From: a virus
Strand: one strand, 5' to 3'
Length of the DNA: 36,501 nt
IMG/VR virus record: IMGVR_UViG_3300032271_001334
Location: 1-36,501 of that record
The translations under genes were made by a program, and so were the position numbers. Positions 8,481-17,828 of this stretch are shown piece after piece (the first letter of the stretch is position 1; each line of letters opens with the position of its first letter). Below the pieces are notes generated by a model. It did no database searches. It had not been told where the DNA came from and was given only the letters and a program-made list of their open reading frames with translations.

Positions 8481-11306
8481 ATGTCGAGTCCTTATCAGGC
8501 TAGGCGGACGGGGCGGGTTAAGACTTTTACCTACGGTGGGAGTTTTACCGTTGCCTTGAAGGGGTTTGTAGAGGTGCATCCGCCGACGGGGTTGACTGTG
8601 CGCGAGTACATTTTGGTCGATGGATTTGCCTCAATGCCTGGAATTTTTGATGTTAATTTTGGGCTGTACGGGGTCGGAAGTAGCCGCCGGGCGGACGGAA
8701 TCAACCTGGGAATTTACTTTCCGCATACTTTGATTGCCCACAGCGACGGCGGGGCTTATCCTTACGCTGCGTACACCTGGGACACCGACGTGACTTGGTC
8801 GTTTGTGGTGGATGCGGAGGAGTGGATTGATGTTGGCGTAGCGTCAGCAGCGTTGACCGCTTTAGAGGTCACCGAAGCAAACTATCCGAACACGACATGG
8901 CGGACGGATTGGCGAACGAAGATCGGTGGCGCTTTTGCGTTGAACGCGCATACTTCCGACGGGGTGCTGGTTGCGGTTTGGACGGGGGTGGCGACCGATA
9001 CTAAACCCTTGTTTTACAAGCCTAACACCCAGAGCCGGGCGGCTTTCATTATTGCGGAAGATACCGACCCGGCGGCTTGGGGCTATTTTAACCACAGTTC
9101 CGCCCACATGGGGACGAAAACGATTTACGCTAACCTCACTGGCTCGGAGGCCCCGATTGATGTTGCGTCCTGGGCGGCTTCTGGCGCTACTTCGGTTTAC
9201 GGGGGAAGCTGGTCGGCTTCAGCGCATAACGGGGCGGGGGCGGTGGTGATTACGAGCCCTTGGAACGCCCGGTACGAGAGCCTTTTTGACCCGGCGGTTG
9301 ACCACGGGGGGCTGGTGCTAAGTGTTGCGGGTGGGCCGCCGACAGTGATTGACGTGGCGGCTAGTTTGCGACAAGTTGACCACGACCACCCGGCGGGGTC
9401 AAGCGTTTTTACTTTGACCCGAAACCAGGGTTACGACCTTTACGCTCACCCGATTATTGAAACTCGGAGCAATGTTGGAGGCGGATTGCAGACGTTTTAC
9501 AACTACTACTACGGGGTGACGGGGGTGCCGGTGCCCACTAGTATTGGGAGCCAGAACACCGGGTTTTTTGTGTTTACGGTGGAACCGGCGACCCTTGCTG
9601 CTTTGGGTGGCGGGCACCTGGACACCAGGGTTTTGATGCGAGGACAGGCGACGGATGCTTTGACATTTACCCGGGCTGACCATTTTGATTTTGTGCTTTC
9701 GGCGGGGTGGACGACTTTGAGCCCGACGACCAGGCGGGCGAGTTTTGGAGTTAAGGATTTTTCGGGTTACCGGTTTTACGAGCTGCAGACGACATCGGTT
9801 CCCGCAGGAACTACAGTTACCATCGGGTTTGGAACTTCGACCGGGGCGGCGGTGCAGACTTCGGCGGTGGTGGATAGCGCCGGACTATGTAGTTTTGACA
9901 CTCTGGCGATTGCTGCGACAAGCGGAATTGTGGACGATGCGGAATCGGTGCTAACTGGGCCTGGTCGCTGCACCCAGGTGATTGTAAGCGGTTTACCAAC
10001 GGGGGGAGTTTTGGGGACGCTGCGAGGGGTTGCACATGACCCGGCCAGCGTCGTGATGACCGCAATGGGCAATAAGCTAAGGATTCGGGCGGATGGGCGC
10101 GATCTAACCTCGATTGATGGTTTGTCGAGGGGGCGAGGGTCAGCGTTTTTGGCCGACCGAAACGACTGGGTCAACGTTGGAATTCTTGGGTGCAATTTTG
10201 CCGCCACCGCTTTGAACCCTAGTTTAAGTCTTGGCGATGCTTACGAACTGGGCGGAGCTGGTGCGATTTACGACGGAGGTTGGCAGCATACGGTTTTACA
10301 GCCATTACCCGGGACGATCCGGGCTTGCGAACTGTTTAGCCATTTTGAGCCTTGGCCGGGAAGTGGTGATGTTGCTTACGGGGGCACAAGTTACGGAACG
10401 GTGCCCGTGCGGGTTTGCAAGATTCTGGGAATGATGATTGAGGGGACGGTAAGTCAACCACGACCCGTAAATGATTCGGGTTTTGAGGTTACGGCGACAA
10501 GCGCGGACGCGACATGGACGGGAGTTACAACCGGGGCTCTGGGAGACTACCGGTTTACTTGCCCTGTTTTGGCATCGGGGTCGGTTGTTCCGGAGCCTTT
10601 CCACTTTGTTGACGTGAGTTTGACCGGCTACAGCCTGACTGCCAGTGAACTTTATCAGAACAGAGGGCTAGCGCGGGTGATGTTTTGCACTTCGCGCAAG
10701 AGCAAAGGTAAAACGGTTGCAAACAGCCATAATCATCTAGGACAATTTATCAGGGTTTCACAATCATCCTCGGGCTTAATATTAAAAATTGGAAGGGCAC
10801 TCGCCAGCGCATTATCAACCCCAATTACCATTACAACCGATACGGCTGATACTTCTCCGGCATTGTTCGTGCCAGACCATCTACATTGTCCGGTATATTT
10901 GAGCTATGTTGAAAATTCGTCCGGCTCAGCAATCCTACGCAGTTCGCTTGATGATGCTCAAACGTTCAATACCGAAATGGCAACAATTCCAAATTGCTCA
11001 CAATCGTGCGTCCTCGTCACTAGCGCCGGATGGACAGTGCTGGCCGGGTTCCAGCCGTCTGTTTCGTCTGTCACAAATGGGAGCATCCTGCTGTCGGTCA
11101 AGGGGCCTGGTGACTCGGCATTTTCGGCTCCTTATGCGATTGCCGATAGCACTGGCCCTATATCGTTTGCCGACAATGGGTTCGACTTGGCTGCATCTGC
11201 CACAACCGGGCAAGAAGCAATATTGTCGGCAACGGCTACCGGCTCTTTTGATATTTCCGAATGGTATTCACTAGATGATTTTAAGACATGGCGTTTATCC
11301 GTGTAA
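8481..11306 (+). CDS. Large minor tail / host-recognition protein, mosaic
   Basis: Encodes 941 aa, beginning after an AAAAGG ribosome site. It is beta-rich with no enzyme motif that I recognise. Towards the C-terminus there are two Asp-box-like turns (SSLDDAQTF and YSLDDFKTW), the beta-propeller signature of sialidase-like folds. Base composition changes inside the gene: 8481 to about 10690 is rich in GGG, GCG and CCG codons, while the last 600 bases return to the A/T-richer codon use of the neighbours. That suggests a swapped fibre module. The stop lies 12 bases into the converging exonuclease gene. Role as a receptor-binding or side-fibre protein is inferred from position. Confidence 0.5.
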   Translation: MSSPYQARRTGRVKTFTYGGSFTVALKGFVEVHPPTGLTVREYILVDGFASMPGIFDVNFGLYGVGSSRRADGINLGIYFPHTLIAHSDGGAYPYAAYTWDTDVTWSFVVDAEEWIDVGVASAALTALEVTEANYPNTTWRTDWRTKIGGAFALNAHTSDGVLVAVWTGVATDTKPLFYKPNTQSRAAFIIAEDTDPAAWGYFNHSSAHMGTKTIYANLTGSEAPIDVASWAASGATSVYGGSWSASAHNGAGAVVITSPWNARYESLFDPAVDHGGLVLSVAGGPPTVIDVAASLRQVDHDHPAGSSVFTLTRNQGYDLYAHPIIETRSNVGGGLQTFYNYYYGVTGVPVPTSIGSQNTGFFVFTVEPATLAALGGGHLDTRVLMRGQATDALTFTRADHFDFVLSAGWTTLSPTTRRASFGVKDFSGYRFYELQTTSVPAGTTVTIGFGTSTGAAVQTSAVVDSAGLCSFDTLAIAATSGIVDDAESVLTGPGRCTQVIVSGLPTGGVLGTLRGVAHDPASVVMTAMGNKLRIRADGRDLTSIDGLSRGRGSAFLADRNDWVNVGILGCNFAATALNPSLSLGDAYELGGAGAIYDGGWQHTVLQPLPGTIRACELFSHFEPWPGSGDVAYGGTSYGTVPVRVCKILGMMIEGTVSQPRPVNDSGFEVTATSADATWTGVTTGALGDYRFTCPVLASGSVVPEPFHFVDVSLTGYSLTASELYQNRGLARVMFCTSRKSKGKTVANSHNHLGQFIRVSQSSSGLILKIGRALASALSTPITITTDTADTSPALFVPDHLHCPVYLSYVENSSGSAILRSSLDDAQTFNTEMATIPNCSQSCVLVTSAGWTVLAGFQPSVSSVTNGSILLSVKGPGDSAFSAPYAIADSTGPISFADNGFDLAASATTGQEAILSATATGSFDISEWYSLDDFKTWRLSV

Positions 11307-11879
11307 TAACAACTCCAAGTAACAGCGACCATTCAAAATTGCGTCCTCCTCGGCAGCATGAACACTTTTTAGTCTGCTTAATCCGCAGCGGCTTAAACAA
11401 CTGTTAAAATCATGGCTTGCTACGGGAAAACGCATCCTATAATAAACCATCAAGTCAAACCAAGCGGAGCCTAAAATCTCACAATGGTTAATTCTTTTGC
11501 CTACTAAAGAAGGGTGCCAGCTTGAACATTCAAACAACATTTGGCGGTAGCACTCCATGTCGTAACCATGATTAAATGCCAGGTTAGGTAACCCAACCGC
11601 GTCATTGCGCTGCAAAAAATATTCAAGTTCCGACAACACAAACAAAGAATCTTGTCCAGTTTCTATAAGCCGGTCATAGCTTTTACCGCTTACCGAAAGC
11701 GCTACAGCATCCACTTCGCGAAAAATCTTGCCAGCAGCATTAACCGGCAGGGCTATGTCCCATGATCGAGACTCAATCAGTAAACCTCCTCTAAAAACGG
11801 CTACCCCCATCTCGTGCGGGTAGCCGCGCCGGGGGTCTTTGTGAGTCCCTTCAAAGTCTATCGAGACAAAATCCAACAC
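11295..11879 (-). CDS. DEDDh-family 3'-5' exonuclease
   Basis: Encodes 194 aa from a GTG that touches the TAG of the ATPase gene. All DEDDh residues are visible: D8 and E10 (SIDFEGT), D107 (FNHGYDMEC), and H174 with D179 in VHAAEEDA. This is the DnaQ fold, which removes 3' nucleotides with two metal ions. It is about the size of a stand-alone exonuclease domain with no polymerase attached. Coupling to an SbcC-like ATPase suggests a role in recombination or end processing during phage replication, or in host DNA breakdown. The family call is firm; the substrate is unknown. Confidence 0.8.
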   Translation of the reverse strand: MLDFVSIDFEGTHKDPRRGYPHEMGVAVFRGGLLIESRSWDIALPVNAAGKIFREVDAVALSVSGKSYDRLIETGQDSLFVLSELEYFLQRNDAVGLPNLAFNHGYDMECYRQMLFECSSWHPSLVGKRINHCEILGSAWFDLMVYYRMRFPVASHDFNSCLSRCGLSRLKSVHAAEEDAILNGRCYLELLLHG

Positions 11880-13279
11880 TAGAGCCCTAGCCCTACTTGT
11901 TCAGTGGCCGGGGTGGCAGATTGATTATAAACTTCGCCGTCCACTATAATTATGTCGGCTTTATTGGCGTCGTAATCTTCTTCGTCTACAACAATTTCCG
12001 CAAACACTTGGGCACCTATTTTTTGACTTTCTTCAAGCAGGATTTTCATCGAATCACTATCAAGGGTGGACGCATCGTAAATGCAAAATGCCTTTAATTC
12101 ACCACCCATAGCGGCGGATATAGCAACGGATGATTGAATTTGCTCCGCGTGTGACGCTTGACTAAACGGTAATCCGTTCAACGTGATTCCGTCACCGTCA
12201 TCTTCAAAACCCAGTCCAGCCACAGGAAAAGCAGCTTCGCTCAAAGCTTTCAATTTTGCTTTTTTTGCTACGTCCCATTTGTCAACATGAGTTTTTAAGT
12301 TTTGCTCTTGCGCCTCATACTCTGCTTTTGCATTCAAGTAAGCAGCATTGTCCCTGATTTTCTTGTTTGTAACTTGAACCGCCGCAAGCGCTGACTCTAA
12401 AGACCCAACATCAACAAGGGTGTAATCTTGAGCATTTTGCACAGCTTGATCGTAAATAACGGTGGCTTCCTCTGTTTTAGCCAGCACGTCTGCCAGATAT
12501 GCTTTAGCCTTTTGTAACAGTAATTCCGCGCTAGTAATGTCGGCTTTAGCTTCATCACAGTATGTTTTTTGCCGAGACATTGCGGCAGCGGCAATTTCTA
12601 TTTCTCGATTTAAGCTGGTTTTTCGGCTGTTATGAGTGTTCGCAGCAGACAATTGTAGGGCAATTTCGGCAGGATCAAGTTCTGTATCGGGCGCGTCTTC
12701 GTGAAAAGGCAAGTCGGCAAAATAGCTTAGTTGTGTTTGGCGATTTTTTGCAATATCTATTTCAGCCTTGGCAGCCTTTATTGCCCTATCTAGTTCGTCC
12801 ACTTCAACACCTGCCAGGGTTGCCAGGATTTTCCGTTGATCCCTTGGGTCTTTGCTAGGAAACGCCATCGGATCAATAAAAGCAAGCCCCATCAGACGCC
12901 GCAAGAAATCAGAAGGGCGCTCACTGATTCTTTTACCCGACTCATTAAAAATTTGCAGCGTATTTGACTGCTTGCCGTCTAGGTTATTTTCAAAAAGGCG
13001 AACAATTTTGAAAATGGTATCCGCGCCATCGGTGGATTTAACAGTCAAGCGAATTGCGCCATCCGTTTCGCCTGTTGTAATTGGAGCCTTCACCGATTTT
13101 GGAATGCCAGCCAGGCAAGAGTAAATAGCATTGAGGATAGTAGATTTACCTTGCCTGTTTTTTCCGCCTATACGCACAAGATTGTTGCCGTCAAAATTCA
13201 AGTGGACGGCTTTAATTTTGGCAAAACGACGAACATCAAGCCCAATTATCGTAAAGCCGGGTTTAAGCATTGCAGCCAT
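11879..13279 (-). CDS. SbcC/RecF-like SMC-type ATPase
   Basis: Encodes 466 aa. The Walker A motif GGKNRQGKST is at residues 38-47. A helical, Ala/Lys/Glu-rich coiled-coil region follows (about 165-345), then a signature-like segment (GLPFSQASHAEQ) and a Walker B-like strand AFCIYD. This order of head, short coiled coil and head is that of the AAA_23 or gp46-like ATPases that work with a nuclease on DNA ends. An in-frame ATG at 13270 is an alternative start. The Walker B strand ends in IYDAS and lacks the usual DE pair, so catalytic competence is worth checking. The partner is probably the downstream DEDDh exonuclease. Confidence 0.75.
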   Translation of the reverse strand: MAAMLKPGFTIIGLDVRRFAKIKAVHLNFDGNNLVRIGGKNRQGKSTILNAIYSCLAGIPKSVKAPITTGETDGAIRLTVKSTDGADTIFKIVRLFENNLDGKQSNTLQIFNESGKRISERPSDFLRRLMGLAFIDPMAFPSKDPRDQRKILATLAGVEVDELDRAIKAAKAEIDIAKNRQTQLSYFADLPFHEDAPDTELDPAEIALQLSAANTHNSRKTSLNREIEIAAAAMSRQKTYCDEAKADITSAELLLQKAKAYLADVLAKTEEATVIYDQAVQNAQDYTLVDVGSLESALAAVQVTNKKIRDNAAYLNAKAEYEAQEQNLKTHVDKWDVAKKAKLKALSEAAFPVAGLGFEDDGDGITLNGLPFSQASHAEQIQSSVAISAAMGGELKAFCIYDASTLDSDSMKILLEESQKIGAQVFAEIVVDEEDYDANKADIIIVDGEVYNQSATPATEQVGLGL

Positions 13280-13535
13280 CCATCAGCGAAACAATTGCGC
13301 GATCCATAAGTTGCTCTCTAGTCAAATTCCAAGCGCAGACTATGGGGTGAGCTTCGTCAGAAGATAAACCTATGGCAACGCACTGAGTTACTTGCTTGCC
13401 TGCTGGGCGCGGTATATAAAGAACAAGGTCATAGAGTCTTGGTAGCGACAAACTTTCAATTGCATCCATCAGGTGCATGGATGCTTTTTCAGCTACGTCG
13501 CCGGGAAAACTAAACGAGAGTGGTGGTTCATTCAT
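13263..13535 (-). CDS. Small protein of unknown function
   Basis: Encodes 90 aa, the first gene of the minus-strand recombination operon. It overlaps the ATPase gene start by 17 bases. No motif is recognised. The N-terminus is short and Pro/Ser rich, and the rest looks globular and mixed alpha/beta. It has no obvious ribosome site; a TATAGT -10 candidate lies about 30 bases upstream (complement of 13562-13567). Confidence 0.6.
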   Translation of the reverse strand: MNEPPLSFSFPGDVAEKASMHLMDAIESLSLPRLYDLVLYIPRPAGKQVTQCVAIGLSSDEAHPIVCAWNLTREQLMDRAIVSLMDGCNA

Positions 13536-13561
13536 GATTGTATTTTGGCTAAGCCGTAGCG

Positions 13562-13567
13562 ACTATA
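13562..13567 (-). promoter_or_regulatory. Candidate -10 box TATAGT for the minus-strand operon
   Basis: The complement of ACTATA reads TATAGT, 27 bases before the minus-strand start at 13535. With the plus-strand TATAAT at 13590 it forms a divergent promoter pair in the 104-base gap between 13535 and 13640. No convincing -35 was seen. Confidence 0.35.
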
Positions 13568-13586
13568 CCGCAAAATGCGTACATGG

Positions 13587-13595
13587 TGGTATAAT
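13587..13595 (+). promoter_or_regulatory. Extended -10 promoter TGG-TATAAT
   Basis: A perfect TATAAT (13590-13595) preceded by TG plus one base gives an extended -10. The hexamer 17 bases upstream (ACCGCA) is not a good -35, which fits extended -10 promoters. It would drive the plus-strand operon starting at 13640. Confidence 0.6.
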
Positions 13596-13639
13596 GGGCC
13601 ATGAGTATGCATTTAACATTTGCGCCCAGAAGGCAGCGC

Positions 13640-13834
13640 ATGAGTACAATTGAAGTCAACAAATTGTTTACAGTTGTGTATAACGATCACTGCCAAGGTT
13701 ATACAATGAAAGCAGCTTGCAGGAAACACGGACTAGGTATTGAATCGTACAGAAAGCGGCTGCAAACAGCAATTAAGGCCGGGTTGTCAAACCCTAAGAC
13801 GGTGTACCAGGAGGCTTGCAATGCGCAGCTCTGA
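13640..13834 (+). CDS. Small helix-turn-helix DNA-binding protein
   Basis: Encodes 64 aa. I choose ATG 13640 because AGAAGG lies 6 bases upstream; the ATG at 13601 has no ribosome site and sits only 5 bases after the -10 box. Residues YTMKAACRKHGLGIESYRKRLQ have the shape of a helix-turn-helix of the homeodomain or transposase type. It is the first gene of the replication/packaging operon, so it may regulate it. The stop overlaps the nuclease start by 14 bases. Confidence 0.6.
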   Translation: MSTIEVNKLFTVVYNDHCQGYTMKAACRKHGLGIESYRKRLQTAIKAGLSNPKTVYQEACNAQL

Positions 13835-15005
13835 TGTATTTGAAAATAAGCCTACTCCAAAATACGCAAGGGCCGGCAATACCCTTTACTATTATTGGGA
13901 TCACAAGCCATATTCACGGGTGACCAGTGTGCTAGGTTTAATTGTGGGCAATTCGTTGCTGGAGTGGTACGCAAAAATGGGAGCTATGAGAGCCGCCAGG
14001 CCACTTTACGAGGCCGGGCTTTGCACGTCGGCAACGCTTGAAGAACTAGAGGAGATGGAGTTGTATGCCGGATACCACGGGTTTAGAGATGCTTCCATGC
14101 TGTCTCAGGACGACGCAATTGCAGAGGCGTTTAACTGGAAATCCAACATGCGGGAGCCGATGAGATACAGAGATATGAGGGCGGATATTGGTTCCATTTG
14201 CCACCATGCTCATTATGAGATTGCTTGCGGGTTGACAAATTTCAGCACAAACGGTATGGGTGACAAGAAAATTGTGCAGTATTTGGCCGATTTAGCTCTT
14301 GGTAAAAATCGGTTTATTCGAGAGGATGTTTTGGAGCGGTATGCGGCGCTTGGCACTCCAAAAACACGAGACGATCTAGCGCTAGATTTAGCTTATCGCG
14401 CACTCCCAAGAGTCAAACGGGTGCAGGCAGCAATTGATGCGTTTAAGCCTGAATACGAAATGGTAGGAGCCGAAGCTATGACCGTAAATACCGATGAGGA
14501 CGTAGCCGGTACGATGGACTGGATCGCGTGGTTCAAAAAGGTTGACTGGCAAACTCAATGCGCTTGGCCGTTCGGAGAGCGCCAGAAAATACGAGTCATG
14601 GGAGACGACAAATTTACTCGAAAGGCTCCTACGTCTGTGCGTTATCAAATGGCAGTTTATGCCCGTGGCTCTTTTATTGGTGATCCAGACACGGGTGAAA
14701 AACATGATATTCCCGAGTGCGATGCGCTGGTTTGTTGGCATTTAGAACCGCCAGATTTAAAAGATTGTGTAAGCAATTTGCAAGCAATTCCTAAAGTTTG
14801 GTACGACGCAAAACTTAAAGACGGAACAATTTTGACTGGCCCTGATACGATTGACTATTTTTACGAAGCGTTTTGCTTCCTCAATGCATTCCGCCGGTTT
14901 ACCGAAGATTTGCCTAGAGCGAAATCTAGTCGAGTGTACCGAGAGCCAAAACCATGTACTAAATTGGGTGAGCGACCAAGTCCATTTACTAAAGGGAGTA
15001 AATAA
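13821..15005 (+). CDS. PD-(D/E)XK nuclease (RecB/Cas4-like)
   Basis: Encodes 394 aa. ATG 13821 is fixed by AGGAGG 7 bases upstream. Core motif: E218 (GAEAM), D233 in AGTMDWIA, then GDDK at 261-264 (D-x-K catalytic pair), followed by YQMAVY with the conserved Gln at 276. A HH pair at 129-130 fits the His motif seen before the core in RecB-type nucleases. In phages such enzymes act as processive 5'-3' exonucleases or resolve ends for recombination. The neighbouring helicase and VRR-NUC support a recombination module. No four-cysteine iron-sulfur cluster is obvious. Confidence 0.75.
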   Translation: MRSSDVFENKPTPKYARAGNTLYYYWDHKPYSRVTSVLGLIVGNSLLEWYAKMGAMRAARPLYEAGLCTSATLEELEEMELYAGYHGFRDASMLSQDDAIAEAFNWKSNMREPMRYRDMRADIGSICHHAHYEIACGLTNFSTNGMGDKKIVQYLADLALGKNRFIREDVLERYAALGTPKTRDDLALDLAYRALPRVKRVQAAIDAFKPEYEMVGAEAMTVNTDEDVAGTMDWIAWFKKVDWQTQCAWPFGERQKIRVMGDDKFTRKAPTSVRYQMAVYARGSFIGDPDTGEKHDIPECDALVCWHLEPPDLKDCVSNLQAIPKVWYDAKLKDGTILTGPDTIDYFYEAFCFLNAFRRFTEDLPRAKSSRVYREPKPCTKLGERPSPFTKGSK

Positions 15006-16081
15006 TGCCAATTATCGTGCAACGCGATAGGCCCCGCATGGCAGAAGTTGGAATTATTCGCATTGGCAAAAAAATTCAAGGCACAACTGCCGCCGGAAAA
15101 GTTTACGAGCGCCCTAGTTCGCTAGAGCAATTCAGATTTACTACTCCGCACATTCACGCCGCCGAAAAAGTTGCCGAGGTGTATGGCGGTGCGATAACTA
15201 GATTTACATCTGGCCGTAGACCCGGCTACGATGTCGAAACAAGTGCCTCAACTATCAAAGCAGTTATATCCCTGAAGCGCGTCACCAACGGTCAATACGA
15301 AAGCCTATCGGAAGATATGGAGCTATGGCAGGGTGGCACCAATATAAGGCGTTGTGACGGGGTTTCGTGCATTATTTGGGATAAAGGCAAAAACGGGATT
15401 GAGCGAATGACCAGGCCGTGTATTTGCAAATTTGGAACCGATGTTTATGCAGCAAAGAAAAAAGCTATTCAAATTGACCCGAAGGAGGAAAAAGTTTGCG
15501 CGTTAAAAACAAGAACTTTGGTCTTGCTTCCAGAATTAGAAAACCTTGGCTTATGGCGATTAAATAGCGAAAGTGTTGTCTACAATCAGCAAGCAAGAGC
15601 TTTTTTCGACAACTTGTTTAGCATGGGGTTTGAAGGCCAGCTAGTCCCAATAACAATGACAATTGTAATGAAGGAGAAGCAAACCGCGCCAGGGGAAAAA
15701 ACCTCTAAGTTTCCCGTCGTAGAACTTTTGGTTGATCCAAATCCGATACCTCTTGCAAGCATAGTCAACAAAGTTGCAAATGCGGCAATGGGAAATTTAC
15801 TTGCGCCAGGGGCCGGAATGAATACTCCGGTAAACGGATCAACCATGCTGGAACTAGATTCTACTGTTGAGATAATTGATTTAGTAGAAGAAGATGACGT
15901 ATTTCAATGGGCTGAAAATAGTTTTGGAAGGGAAAACTTTTTGAAACTTATGTGCTTTGAATCAAATGTCGATTTACTTGGAATTTTCAAGATTGCCAGG
16001 GACAGAAACGCCGATTATACTCAAGTGCAAGTTGCAGTGCAGCGGGCAATTGCGCACAATGCGGGACATGCCAATGATTGA
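15005..16081 (+). CDS. phiC31 gp3-like (recombination directionality factor family) protein
   Basis: Encodes 358 aa and begins one base into the previous stop (TAATG). The pattern is the one I know from the phiC31/phiBT1 Gp3-like family: IRIGKKI near the N-terminus, FRFTTPHIHAAEKVAEVYGG, ELWQGG, then RRCDG-x2-C and a later C-x-C that together may bind zinc. In phiC31 this protein reverses a serine integrase. Here the only integrase is a tyrosine recombinase, and the gene sits among replication enzymes. A DNA replication or recombination role is therefore more likely. Recognition is from memory of the motif, not from a search. Confidence 0.65.
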   Translation: MPIIVQRDRPRMAEVGIIRIGKKIQGTTAAGKVYERPSSLEQFRFTTPHIHAAEKVAEVYGGAITRFTSGRRPGYDVETSASTIKAVISLKRVTNGQYESLSEDMELWQGGTNIRRCDGVSCIIWDKGKNGIERMTRPCICKFGTDVYAAKKKAIQIDPKEEKVCALKTRTLVLLPELENLGLWRLNSESVVYNQQARAFFDNLFSMGFEGQLVPITMTIVMKEKQTAPGEKTSKFPVVELLVDPNPIPLASIVNKVANAAMGNLLAPGAGMNTPVNGSTMLELDSTVEIIDLVEEDDVFQWAENSFGRENFLKLMCFESNVDLLGIFKIARDRNADYTQVQVAVQRAIAHNAGHAND

Positions 16082-17828
16082 ATTGAGGCCGTATCAGCGG
16101 CAAGCAAAGGCAGCCATAAATAATTGCATTGAAAATGGGCAGTCGCGAAACCTTGTAGTCATGGCAACCGGCACCGGCAAAACCACGTTGTTTGCTGATT
16201 ACATTTTGGAGCGCCATGCCGCACGTCGTGGTAAATCCTTAGTCCTTGCTCACCGAGAAGAGTTGATTGAACAGGCTGCTCGGCGCATTGAGTCACAGAC
16301 CGGATTGTGCGTTGGAGTTGAGAGGGCTGATTCCAAGGCTCACTCGTTTTGTGATGTTGTTGTCGCGTCCGTGCAGACCGTTGGGCGCAATGGTTCAAAG
16401 CGACTTGCCGGAACAATGTTTAGCGATATTATTAGCGATGAATGCCACCACGCGCCTTCTGAAATTTATCAGAATACGTACAAAAGATTCGGGGTGTACG
16501 ATGGCGCATGTCGGCATTTGGGTGTAACAGCAACTCCTGACCGTTTAGACAACAGGCCATTAACAAGTGGTAAAGGTAATGCTACGTTCGAGGGCGTAGC
16601 GTACAAATACGATTTGCGTGATGCGATTGAGGATAGATGGCTTGTTGATCTAGTCGGCTACCGCACCCCAATTGATATTGGATTAGATAAAGTTAAGAAG
16701 ACAGCGGGGGATTACAACGTTGGCGAACTAAGCGAAAAAATGGATACGCCTGCAATGAATGCCTACGCATACGAGAAATGGCAAGAGGTCTGCCCAAATC
16801 GCCAAACAATAGCGTTTTGTGTTTCAGTAAAACATTCGCTAGACGTTGCCGAAGCTTTTAAGGTTCGAGGAATCAAAGCGGCATGTGTTCACGGCGGCAT
16901 GTCTATCGCTGAGCGCACTGATGTGATTGCCGCCTTTAGATCGGGAGAGATTCAATTTTTGGCTAATTGCCAGATAGCAACCGAAGGGTTTGACGTGCCA
17001 TCGGTGGATTGCATCTTGTTACTAAGGCCAACTCAAAGCGCGGCGCTTTACACTCAGATGATTGGCCGGGGCACTCGCACTCTTTCGGGAGTAGTTGACG
17101 GATTGCCAATTGTGGATGGCATAGACGGCTTAGAACTTCGTGATAAACGGATTAAAAATTCTGCCAAACCGGATTGTGTGATTTTAGATGTAGCCGATTT
17201 GTCTTCACAACATTCAGCCATTTCATTATCGGCTGCGCTTGGATTGCCTCCCAACATTGATTTAAACGGCAAAGCTGCTCGCAAAGCATGGGTTGAGTTT
17301 GACAAACTTGATAGCGCAATTAAGGAGCATCTTTACAATCAGGAAAGCTCTTTTACCTTTGAGGATATGAAAGGTATCGTCCAAAAATTTGACTTGTTTG
17401 CGATTAAGCCACGAGCGCCAGAAGTTATCGAAGCTGGACAATGGGGATGGGTCAAAACTGGCAATGAATATCATTTGTCTTGCGGCAAAGATAATGATGG
17501 AAGCAACCGATCAGCCAAACTTACAATTAACACTATTGGACAATGTGTTTTGCAATTAAAATCTAGTCGAAATATAAGCGATATACCGCTTGGAGACGAT
17601 GTTATTTCCGCGTTGTACCATAGTCAAGAGATCATAAAGGGTCAGTTTCCACGCGCTGAAATCATTGCGGATATTACGTCTAAGTGGCAATCAGATCAAC
17701 CGTCCGATAAACAAATGAACTTTTTAAAGAAATTGGGCATGCAGCCTGGCGATTTAGCAACAATTAAAACGAAACGCCAAGCGTCAAATGCTATTGACTT
17801 GCTGCAACGCGGTAAAATTGCGCAATGA
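16074..17828 (+). CDS. SF2 DEAD/DEAH-type helicase
   Basis: Encodes 584 aa. ATG 16074 is preferred over 16068 because GGGA sits 7 bases upstream; it overlaps the previous stop by 8 bases. Motif I is ATGTGKT (31-37), motif II is DECH (122-125), motif III is VTATP (151-155), motif V is ATEGFDVP (302-309) and motif VI is QMIGRGTR (328-335). A C-terminal S-D-K-Q-x-x-F-L-K-K-L-G segment with a final T-K-x-x-A-S helix is a known tail of phage helicases of this type. It probably unwinds DNA during replication or recombination. No separate DnaB-type helicase is found in the window. Confidence 0.85.
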   Translation: MIELRPYQRQAKAAINNCIENGQSRNLVVMATGTGKTTLFADYILERHAARRGKSLVLAHREELIEQAARRIESQTGLCVGVERADSKAHSFCDVVVASVQTVGRNGSKRLAGTMFSDIISDECHHAPSEIYQNTYKRFGVYDGACRHLGVTATPDRLDNRPLTSGKGNATFEGVAYKYDLRDAIEDRWLVDLVGYRTPIDIGLDKVKKTAGDYNVGELSEKMDTPAMNAYAYEKWQEVCPNRQTIAFCVSVKHSLDVAEAFKVRGIKAACVHGGMSIAERTDVIAAFRSGEIQFLANCQIATEGFDVPSVDCILLLRPTQSAALYTQMIGRGTRTLSGVVDGLPIVDGIDGLELRDKRIKNSAKPDCVILDVADLSSQHSAISLSAALGLPPNIDLNGKAARKAWVEFDKLDSAIKEHLYNQESSFTFEDMKGIVQKFDLFAIKPRAPEVIEAGQWGWVKTGNEYHLSCGKDNDGSNRSAKLTINTIGQCVLQLKSSRNISDIPLGDDVISALYHSQEIIKGQFPRAEIIADITSKWQSDQPSDKQMNFLKKLGMQPGDLATIKTKRQASNAIDLLQRGKIAQ

